Both the position numbers and the translations under genes were made by a program. The notes under the pieces are model-generated. The model searched no databases and was not told the DNA's origin. It saw nothing but the letters and a program-made list of their open reading frames with translations. From CABMGO01 sp964574775 (GTDB lineage Archaea; Nanobdellota; Nanobdellia; Pacearchaeales; GW2011-AR1), in contig CAZNOS010000014.1 of assembly GCA_964574775.1 (NCBI GenBank), forward strand, positions 1 through 17,881: a DNA stretch of 17,881 nt, written 5' to 3'. Shown piece by piece: positions 12,547 to 17,881 of this stretch. Positions within the stretch are counted from its first letter, which is position 1; the number at the start of each line of letters is the position of its first letter.

Positions 12547-12779
12547 TGAAAATAAAAGTTATTGGTTCGGGTTGTCCGACATGTACAAAACTCTACGAAA
12601 GAATTCTAAAATTAAAAAAAGAAGGTAAAACAAAAGCAGACGTTGAATATTCTAAAGATATAAGCGAGCTTATACAGTTGGGCGTTATGAGTTCTCCTGC
12701 TTTAGTTATAGACGGTAAGGTAGTAAACACTGGGACAATCACTGATGAAAAACTTTTGAGTTTAGTGGGAGGAAAATAA
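12546..12779 (+). CDS. small thioredoxin-fold redox protein (MTH895-like)
   Basis: The product has 77 residues. It has the glutaredoxin-size thioredoxin fold seen in archaeal redox-active disulfide proteins: the first strand MKIKVIGSG, then CPTC (C10 and C13) heading helix 1, and the cis-proline segment SSPALVIDGKVV. Proteins of this type often sit beside DUF318/ArsP permeases in archaea, as here. Likely roles are reducing ArsM or arsenic species, or handing thiolated arsenic to the permease; both are inference. The start at 12546 overlaps the arsM stop codon by one base (TAATG), and the stop overlaps the next start in the same way. Confidence 0.88.
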   Translation: MKIKVIGSGCPTCTKLYERILKLKKEGKTKADVEYSKDISELIQLGVMSSPALVIDGKVVNTGTITDEKLLSLVGGK

Positions 12780-13033
12780 TGCGTTCTTCTTTGGATTTTA
12801 AAACAATCATGATGGAAAGAGATCATTCAGAATCTGGGCATTTGGAGTTAGAACCTTTGCATAAACGTTTTGTGCAAGTTAGAGTGCCTGTTAGAAGATC
12901 GTCAAATACGGCTTATGAAATATGGGAAGCCATAAGAAACCATCCGATTCAATCTCTGTCTATCGGCGTAGGAATGGGTATCGGGGCATATTTTGCAATA
13001 GAGCAGTTAATTAAACTCTATACTCAGAATTGA
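12779..13033 (+). CDS. small unknown membrane protein in arsenic operon
   Basis: The product has 84 residues. The first 50 are polar with arginine and histidine (for example HKRFVQVRVPVRRS). A single glycine-rich hydrophobic helix (about 57-75, SLSIGVGMGIGAYFAIEQL) follows, then a short tail. There are no cysteines, so it is not an obvious metal or redox protein. Its start overlaps the stop of the thioredoxin gene (TAATG) and its stop overlaps the start of the permease (TGATG), so it is firmly part of the operon. I do not recognise it. It could be a small permease subunit or a membrane tether. Confidence 0.6.
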   Translation: MRSSLDFKTIMMERDHSESGHLELEPLHKRFVQVRVPVRRSSNTAYEIWEAIRNHPIQSLSIGVGMGIGAYFAIEQLIKLYTQN

Positions 13034-14007
13034 TGGGTTTATTTTCTCCTCTTCAGCTATTTGCGAATTTAGTTACTAATTGGTTTGGATTACCGAATGA
13101 ATCTTATTGGGGAAGTGCGATTAATTTTTTTATTTATGATTCTCTTAAGATAGGTATTTTGTTAATAGTTATTGGGTTTTTTATGGCTGTTACTAGATAT
13201 TATTTTCCAATTGAAAAAGTAAAAAATATTTTGACAAAAAAAAGATGGTATGGACTCGATTATTTTATGGCTGCATTATTGGGAGTCGTTACGCCTTTTT
13301 GCTCTTGTTCTTCTATTCCTCTTTTCGTTGGATTTACTGGCGCTGGAATTCCGCTAGGAGTTACGTTTGCTTTTTTAATCAGCTCGCCACTTATTAACGA
13401 GGCTTCTCTTTTTTTGTTTCCAGCGATGTTCGGGATTAAGGTTACATTACTTTACAATATTATAGGAATTATTATTGCAATGCTTGGCGGTATGGTAATT
13501 CAGAGGCTACATTTAGATAAATATGTGAAAAAGGAATTACTTAAATTCAAATCAAGGATGCAAGTTGAACAAGAGAGGGGACACAAACTTTCCTTAAAGG
13601 AACTTTTAAAGCACTGGTGGACAGAAGGTTGGGATATAACTAAACAAATATTTCCGTATGTATTGATCGGAATTAGTCTTGGCGCATTAATTCACGGATT
13701 TGTTCCAACGAGTTTTATAGAAAGATATCTTTCTTCTAGGGCTTGGTGGGTAATTCCTTTGGCGTCTATTATCGGGGCGCCGTTATATGCAAATTCCGTA
13801 AGTATACTTCCAATCATGGAAGCTCTTTTTGGCAAGGGCGTTCCACTTGGGACGATTTTAACATTTATGACTGCGACGGTTGCACTTTCATTGCCAGGAT
13901 TGTTAATTCTAAAGAAAGTTATGCGTTGGCAATTATTACTTGCCTTTGTTATTGTTACGCTTATTGGAATAATGACTATGGGTTATTTCTTCAACTGGAT
14001 GTTTTAA
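13033..14007 (+). CDS. arsP: ArsP/DUF318-family permease (organoarsenical efflux)
   Basis: The product has 324 residues with about eight transmembrane helices in two similar halves. The PF03773 signature is present: TPFCSCSSIPLFVGF (C90 and C92), LISSPLINEAS in the first half and GAPLYANSVSILPI in the second. A charged cytoplasmic loop (about 160-200) joins the halves. Characterised ArsP proteins export trivalent organoarsenicals such as methylarsenite. Co-transcription with arsM fits that job well. The start at 13033 is the ATG in TGATG; the in-frame TTG one codon earlier is less likely. It ends two bases from the convergent copA stop codon. Some members of this family are of unknown substrate, so the function is likely but not certain. 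Confidence 0.85.
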   Translation: MGLFSPLQLFANLVTNWFGLPNESYWGSAINFFIYDSLKIGILLIVIGFFMAVTRYYFPIEKVKNILTKKRWYGLDYFMAALLGVVTPFCSCSSIPLFVGFTGAGIPLGVTFAFLISSPLINEASLFLFPAMFGIKVTLLYNIIGIIIAMLGGMVIQRLHLDKYVKKELLKFKSRMQVEQERGHKLSLKELLKHWWTEGWDITKQIFPYVLIGISLGALIHGFVPTSFIERYLSSRAWWVIPLASIIGAPLYANSVSILPIMEALFGKGVPLGTILTFMTATVALSLPGLLILKKVMRWQLLLAFVIVTLIGIMTMGYFFNWMF

Positions 14008-14009
14008 TT

Positions 14010-16205
14010 TTAAATTTTCTTATTTCTCAGCAAGTTTGCATTCGTTACTACGGTAATTGATGATAGGGCCATAGCGATCTCAGCAACGACAGGGGGTAAA
14101 ACTCCGGCTATTGCTAACGGAATAGCTATGCTATTATAAGCAAATGCCCAGAATAAATTTTGTTTAATTTTATTAAATGTCGCCTTAGAAAGATTAATTG
14201 CGGTAACAACATTCGATATTCTTCCGCCAACCAAAACAATATCGCCCGATTCTATGGCAATATCGCTTCCAGAACCCATGGCAATACCCACGTTAGCTTG
14301 TTTTAAGGATGGAGCATCATTAATTCCGTCCCCTACAAACGCGACGAAACCTCTTCTTTGTAAATCCTTGACTTTATTTTCTTTTTCCTCTGGTAAAACA
14401 TTGGCAAGAAAATGCTTAATTCCCACCTCTTTAGCAATAGCCTCGGCAGTTTTTTGATTGTCACCTGTAATCATTACCGTCTCAAAACCTTGCGCATTAA
14501 GTCTTCTAATTGTTTCTTTAGAGTCTTCTTTAATTGCATCTGCGATACCAAACAAACCAATTGCTTTTTTATTTTCTGCAACAATCATTAAGCTATACGC
14601 TTTATTTTCAAACTCATTTATTTTTTTATTTAAAGAAACTAAGTTAATATTTTTTTCTTTCATTAATGAAACATTCCCGATAAAAATAGTCTTATTATCT
14701 ATTTTTCCCTCTATACCCTTTCCCTTAATGATTTTGAAATTTTTGACTGTCAAATATTTTTTTAAATTTGCCTTTTGAACAATAGACTTAGCTAAGGGGT
14801 GTTCACTTAATTTTTCCAAACTTCCAGCCATCTCTAGTAAATTTTTTTCATCAATTATAGAATAAATTTCTTGGACCTGTGGTTTACCGACGGTAATTGT
14901 CCCGGTTTTATCAAATGCGATTATTTTTACTTCCTTCATGGTTTGAATCGCCTCGCCCCTTCGAATTAGAATTCCTCTTTTGGAACCCATACTAGATCCG
15001 ACCATTAGTGCTGTGGGAGTGGCTAGGCCAAGGGCGCATGGACAGGCAATAACTAAAACGGAAATTGCAACCTCAAGCGCACGCGAAATGTCTGTAAAAA
15101 ACATCCAAAACCCGAAAGTAATTATGGAAATCAATAAAATCGTTGGGACAAAAATTCTTGTAATTTTATCTGCTAGTTCTTGAATCGGAATTTTCGTTCC
15201 CTGGGCTTCCTCTACCAATCGGATAATGCTCGATAAAAAAGTATCCTGGCCAATTTTCGTTGCCTTAATATATAAAATACCCTCTTGATTTATCGTTGCT
15301 CCTATAACTATGTCTCCGACTTTTTTGTCTACAGGAATACTTTCTCCGCTAATCATAGATTCATTAACGGCACTTTCGCCACGAACAATTATACCATCGC
15401 TTGGAATTTTTTCTCCAGGCTTTACTATTAATATATCACCCACGACAACTTCAGAGATTGGAATTTTTATTTCCTTTTTTCCGCGAATAACTATTGCTTC
15501 CTTGGCTCCAATTTCCAGTAATTTTTTTATTTCCTTGGTGGCTTGTCCTCTAGCTTTATATTCTATATATTTACCAGTTAAGAAAAAAGCCATTATCATG
15601 GATGAAATTCCGAGATAGCTAGTGATGTCTATAAAATAGCTAATTATACCCGTGAGATATGCAATTAGGGTTCCAAGCGCAATTAGAGAATCCATGTTGA
15701 AATAAAAGCTAGTTAACCCCTTAATTCCGGATTTTAAAGTATCATAACCAAAAATAAAGATAACGGGAAATATCACAACCAGCATAATTTCTTTATAGTA
15801 AGTTCCTAGGATATTGATTTCAAACACAATTTCTAAAAACATATGTATCACAATCGGTATTGTAAAAATCCACGCCCAAATCATCTTTTTTTTCCACGAA
15901 TCAGTTTCAGAATCTTCCACTTTTCCATGATGATGTTCGTGCCCTGACATTTTCTCGTGCTCTTCTGGAGTCATGTTCATATTGGCAGCCTCTGTCTTGA
16001 AACTAGCAAGCTTATATCCTGGTCTAGAAATCGCATCTCTAATTTGTTGCTCGGTTACGCAATCTTCACAATTAATATAGCCTTTTTTAGTAAGAACGTT
16101 AACTTGTGCACTCTTGATTCCTGGAATTTTCTTCAAACTCCTTTCTGCGTTAGAGGCACAACTTGCACAATGCATACCCTCTATATCCAAAACAACTTTT
16201 TTCAT
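14010..16205 (-). CDS. copA: Cu(I)-exporting P1B-1 ATPase
   Basis: The product has 731 residues. An N-terminal HMA domain has GMHCASC (C13, C16). A His-rich linker (MSGHEHHHG, about 86-94) leads to the membrane part. Metal site and catalytic motifs are complete: SGES (286-289), CPC (388-390) in helix 6, phosphorylated D432 in DKTGT, HP at 469-470, GDGIND (625-630), YN at 690-691 and MALSS (712-716) with the MxxSS pattern. CPC with YN and MxxSS defines the Cu(I) class. The HMA domain carries a second CxxC (C46, C49), which is unusual. It exports Cu(I) (and possibly Ag(I)) from the cytoplasm using ATP. Its start overlaps the stop of the upstream membrane/HMA protein by four bases, so the two are co-translated. 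Confidence 0.95.
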   Translation of the reverse strand: MKKVVLDIEGMHCASCASNAERSLKKIPGIKSAQVNVLTKKGYINCEDCVTEQQIRDAISRPGYKLASFKTEAANMNMTPEEHEKMSGHEHHHGKVEDSETDSWKKKMIWAWIFTIPIVIHMFLEIVFEINILGTYYKEIMLVVIFPVIFIFGYDTLKSGIKGLTSFYFNMDSLIALGTLIAYLTGIISYFIDITSYLGISSMIMAFFLTGKYIEYKARGQATKEIKKLLEIGAKEAIVIRGKKEIKIPISEVVVGDILIVKPGEKIPSDGIIVRGESAVNESMISGESIPVDKKVGDIVIGATINQEGILYIKATKIGQDTFLSSIIRLVEEAQGTKIPIQELADKITRIFVPTILLISIITFGFWMFFTDISRALEVAISVLVIACPCALGLATPTALMVGSSMGSKRGILIRRGEAIQTMKEVKIIAFDKTGTITVGKPQVQEIYSIIDEKNLLEMAGSLEKLSEHPLAKSIVQKANLKKYLTVKNFKIIKGKGIEGKIDNKTIFIGNVSLMKEKNINLVSLNKKINEFENKAYSLMIVAENKKAIGLFGIADAIKEDSKETIRRLNAQGFETVMITGDNQKTAEAIAKEVGIKHFLANVLPEEKENKVKDLQRRGFVAFVGDGINDAPSLKQANVGIAMGSGSDIAIESGDIVLVGGRISNVVTAINLSKATFNKIKQNLFWAFAYNSIAIPLAIAGVLPPVVAEIAMALSSITVVTNANLLRNKKI

Positions 16206-16783
16206 TTTATCACCGTTGCCTTATATGTTTTAAACACATTTAGATTAGTTATTTGTGATTTATCTACTTTACTAAAATTGTATTTCGCCACAAATATATT
16301 TGGAAAATTAAAAGTGACTTCCTCTACTCCAATTTTCTTAAGCTCATCTACAATTAGAGAAGCATGACCCGGACAGGGGATCGCGACAGATAAAGTAATT
16401 TCGCTTAGTTCACTTACGTCTCCAATGGCTCTACCGCTTAAATTTGCAGTCCAGGGAAATATGACAAAAAATAAAAGCGCATTAATTACTATAACGCTTC
16501 CGAATAGAATGGACAGATACCTTGTCTTGTTCGCACAACAATTTCTTTTAAGATAGAAATAAGAAGAAATACCTGCCAATAGAAATGAAAATAGAATTAA
16601 TGCTGGAAAAGCCCACCACATTAATAAAAATTGTTTAATGAAAACTGCCCCTACGCTTATTCCGAATAGAGTCAAAACTATAAATAAAATGCACCCTATG
16701 TGCGGAACTAACGCCGCAAGAATCCCCGCTCTTACTCCGCCATTCTTAACATTACATAATTCAACTTGTTTTAAATTTTTCAT
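16202..16783 (-). CDS. membrane protein with C-terminal HMA-like domain (CPGH), MerT/MerC-like
   Basis: The product has 193 residues. Three or four transmembrane helices lie at about 19-43, 50-78 and 88-110, with a Cys-Cys pair between the second and third (C82, C83) and a cysteine in helix 1 (C31). The C-terminal 65 residues have the beta-alpha-beta pattern of an HMA metallochaperone domain, but the usual GMxCxxC loop is replaced by IPCPGHA (C137, H140). The arrangement recalls mercury or copper uptake/handling proteins such as MerT fused to MerP, yet I cannot assign one. It is the first gene before copA and overlaps it by four bases, so it probably delivers or senses the same metal. Its start fits the TATA element at 16811-16820. 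Confidence 0.65.
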   Translation of the reverse strand: MKNLKQVELCNVKNGGVRAGILAALVPHIGCILFIVLTLFGISVGAVFIKQFLLMWWAFPALILFSFLLAGISSYFYLKRNCCANKTRYLSILFGSVIVINALLFFVIFPWTANLSGRAIGDVSELSEITLSVAIPCPGHASLIVDELKKIGVEEVTFNFPNIFVAKYNFSKVDKSQITNLNVFKTYKATVIK

Positions 16784-16810
16784 TTTGATAATTATTTTAG
16801 GAAAGAATTT

Positions 16811-16820
16811 GTTATATAAC
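16811..16820 (-). promoter_or_regulatory. TATA box of the copA operon
   Basis: GTTATATAAC, a palindrome, is centred about 32 bases before the ATG at 16783. Repeats of ACTAG lie directly upstream of it. Confidence 0.5.
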
Positions 16821-16830
16821 CTTTGGAGAA

Positions 16831-16860
16831 ACTAGTTTCATACTAGTCTTTCATCACTAG
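16831..16860. repeat. ACTAG repeats upstream of the copA operon promoter
   Basis: ACTAGT occurs at 16831-16836 and 16842-16847, and ACTAG at 16856-16860. The first sits within the palindrome AAACTAGTTT (16829-16838), and TTTCAT precedes the second and third copies. Position about 15-45 bases upstream of the TATA box fits an activator or metal-responsive regulator site. Confidence 0.45.
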
Positions 16861-16909
16861 ATAAACTAATACCTATATTTTATCATTTAAAAGTAATAAC
16901 ATTAGAAAT

Positions 16910-16919
16910 GCTTAAAAAC
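16910..16919 (+). promoter_or_regulatory. TATA box of the kinase-like gene
   Basis: GCTTAAAAAC is centred about 26 bases before the ATG at 16940, giving a leaderless mRNA. Confidence 0.5.
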
Positions 16920-16939
16920 CCCCTTCCTTAATTTATTTC

Positions 16940-17485
16940 ATGGAAAGAACAGTAAGGGCAATTGATCCGTCTTTGAACTACGTAGCGAAATTAGAACCAT
17001 CAAGCACAGACGTATATAAGGTAGAATTGGATGGTGGAGTCTATGTATTAAAAACCAACTCATTGGACTGCTATGGTTGGCGTTGGGGCATTCGACACTT
17101 AACACAGGAGGCCGATGTATTACAGGTAGCTAGTGAGGTTGAGGGGATTACGCATTTAGTTAGGAAGTATGAGAGGGTTGGCAGAAGAAAGATTTCTTTG
17201 TTAAAAGAATTTTATGAAGGAAAAACTTTACGCGATTTTAAAGCGCCGATTAAAGATACAAAACTCCAAAGAAAATTAGAGGGTATTGTTCGTGATCTTC
17301 ACTCTATTGGTGTTGCGCAACTTGATTTAGACAATCACTCAAATATTGTTGTCTCTCCAGATGCAAGTGATGTGCGTATAGTTGATTTGGGATGCGGGGT
17401 ATTTTCAAGAGATATTGATCATGTGCAATTCCAAGGTTTCATTGATGTGGATATGAAGGAATTAGAACTTCTTTTTGGACAATAA
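16940..17485 (+). CDS. small protein-kinase-like (RIO/APH/Bud32-type) protein
   Basis: The product has 181 residues. The kinase fold is recognisable: the strand with the ATP-binding lysine in VYVLKT (K38), a helix with a conserved-type glutamate (about E57), a hinge region LLKEFYEGKTL (about 87-97), the catalytic loop LHSIGVAQLDLDNHSNIVV (about 120-138) and the metal-binding DLG at 149-151. The glycine-rich loop is poorly conserved. In the catalytic loop, the aspartate D129 and asparagine N135 are six apart, not five, and the usual histidine before the aspartate is replaced (QLD). It is therefore an atypical or possibly weak kinase. It could phosphorylate a protein or small molecule. No neighbour indicates a substrate. 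Confidence 0.65.
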   Translation: MERTVRAIDPSLNYVAKLEPSSTDVYKVELDGGVYVLKTNSLDCYGWRWGIRHLTQEADVLQVASEVEGITHLVRKYERVGRRKISLLKEFYEGKTLRDFKAPIKDTKLQRKLEGIVRDLHSIGVAQLDLDNHSNIVVSPDASDVRIVDLGCGVFSRDIDHVQFQGFIDVDMKELELLFGQ

Positions 17486-17490
17486 TACAA

Positions 17491-17646
17491 TTAATCGTCG
17501 CAATCTTCGAACTTGATTTCATGTATGCTTTCGTAGGCTACTTTTCTTTCCTTAGAGCACTTTGGGCAATACTTTTTCTTGAAATGGGCCAATGTGTCGA
17601 AATCGAATTCTTTCTTGCAATCTGGGCAAATTTTTTTCTTTATCAT
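17491..17646 (-). CDS. 51-residue zinc-ribbon protein
   Basis: The reverse complement from the ATG at 17646 encodes 51 residues with two CxxC knuckles: CPDC at 7-10 and CPKC at 27-30, separated by 16 residues, the layout of a zinc ribbon. Basic residues surround the knuckles (KKKI, HFKKKY) and the tail is acidic, ending CDD. Such tiny zinc ribbons are common in archaea and usually bind nucleic acid or act in transcription or translation complexes; the role here is unknown. A TATA-like element lies at 17666-17675, about 25 bases upstream. The stop codon is five bases from the end of the convergent kinase-like gene. Confidence 0.8.
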   Translation of the reverse strand: MIKKKICPDCKKEFDFDTLAHFKKKYCPKCSKERKVAYESIHEIKFEDCDD

Positions 17647-17665
17647 GTTTATAGTATGTGAAGCT

Positions 17666-17675
17666 AGTTTAAAAG
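17666..17675 (-). promoter_or_regulatory. TATA box of the zinc-ribbon gene
   Basis: On the minus strand CTTTTAAACT is centred about 25 bases before the ATG at 17646. Confidence 0.45.
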
Positions 17676-17707
17676 TTTAATGAATATTGGTTTGGTTTAA
17701 TTCAAAA

Positions 17708-17717
17708 TGTTTATAAG
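17708..17717 (+). promoter_or_regulatory. TATA box of the gene at 17739
   Basis: TGTTTATAAG is centred about 26 bases before the ATG at 17739, again predicting a leaderless mRNA. Confidence 0.5.
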
Positions 17718-17738
17718 ACGACTATTGATATTGAATAT

Positions 17739-17881
17739 ATGGAGTATTTTTTTATTTTAGGTAGAAATCCGATGCTTTCGTATGCGGAAGTCATATCCTA
17801 CTTGAAAAGCCATGGAATAGCATATACAGTTTCTTTGCTTAAGAAAAATTTCCTTGTTTTGTCTGTTGGTGAAGGAATCAA
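17739..17881 (+). CDS. N-terminal part of a TRM11-like RNA methyltransferase
   Basis: Only the first 47 residues are in the window; the reading frame is open to the edge. The beginning MEYFFILGRNPMLSYAEVISYL matches the N-terminal region of archaeal TRM11/Trm-G10-type proteins, which carry a THUMP domain and a C-terminal Rossmann methyltransferase that modifies guanosine 10 of tRNA. The pattern of FxLGRxPxLSxAE is the main support; the THUMP and catalytic parts are not visible, so the assignment is moderate. The start fits the TATA box at 17708-17717. Confidence 0.6.
   Translation, partial: MEYFFILGRNPMLSYAEVISYLKSHGIAYTVSLLKKNFLVLSVGEGI

Noticed and set aside
1..17881. CRISPR array, insertion sequence or transposase
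   Set aside because: No regularly spaced repeats, transposase ORFs or terminal inverted repeats were seen.

Overview
The window reads as a compact, AT-rich archaeal chromosome segment. It has a group II chaperonin, a TrmB-type regulator, archaeal TATA boxes centred about 24-30 bases before many start codons (mostly leaderless transcripts), few Shine-Dalgarno motifs, and a tRNA-Tyr with C1:G72 and an 82-base intron at the canonical 37/38 site. Many short proteins, tight gene packing and several unfamiliar families suggest a DPANN-type archaeon (Pacearchaeota/Woesearchaeota-like). That placement is inference; no rRNA is present.

Layout. 1-950: tRNA-Gly(GCC) on the minus strand, with a partial repeat of its T-arm beyond the 3' end, then a truncated TrmB-like regulator that runs directly into a small membrane-anchored protein. 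933-1929: minus-strand methyltransferase and a hypothetical protein. 1993-4644: minus-strand four-gene operon of three unknown small proteins followed by the thermosome, joined by three 4-base ATGA overlaps. 4787-9566: a soluble unknown protein, a large surface/membrane protein, a small unknown protein, a Cys-tailed two-helix membrane protein overlapping a YkgJ-type cysteine-cluster protein, a CorA-like protein lacking GMN, and a membrane-anchored protein with an Ada-like metal site. 9567-10018: intergenic DNA plus intron-containing tRNA-Tyr.

10019-14007 is the most interesting part, an arsenic island: arsR (CVC sensor motif), an ArsF-like membrane-anchored thioredoxin fold (CxxC), an ArsG-like CcdA-fold permease, then a small VKOR-like membrane protein, arsM (arsenite methyltransferase), a glutaredoxin-size thioredoxin (CPTC), a small unknown membrane protein and an ArsP/DUF318 permease (CSCS). 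Two promoters, before arsF and before the VKOR-like gene, carry the same palindrome ATTGACrGATGTCAAT just after the TATA box, so they look like one ArsR regulon. No arsC, arsB or acr3 is seen in the window. The set suggests methylation followed by export of trivalent organoarsenicals, with an unusually rich set of thiol-disulfide proteins.

14010-16783 is a convergent Cu(I) P1B-1 ATPase operon with a membrane protein carrying an altered HMA-like domain (CPGH), read from a promoter with ACTAG repeats. 16940-17881 holds a small protein-kinase-like protein, a 51-residue zinc-ribbon protein and the start of a TRM11-like RNA methyltransferase cut by the window edge.
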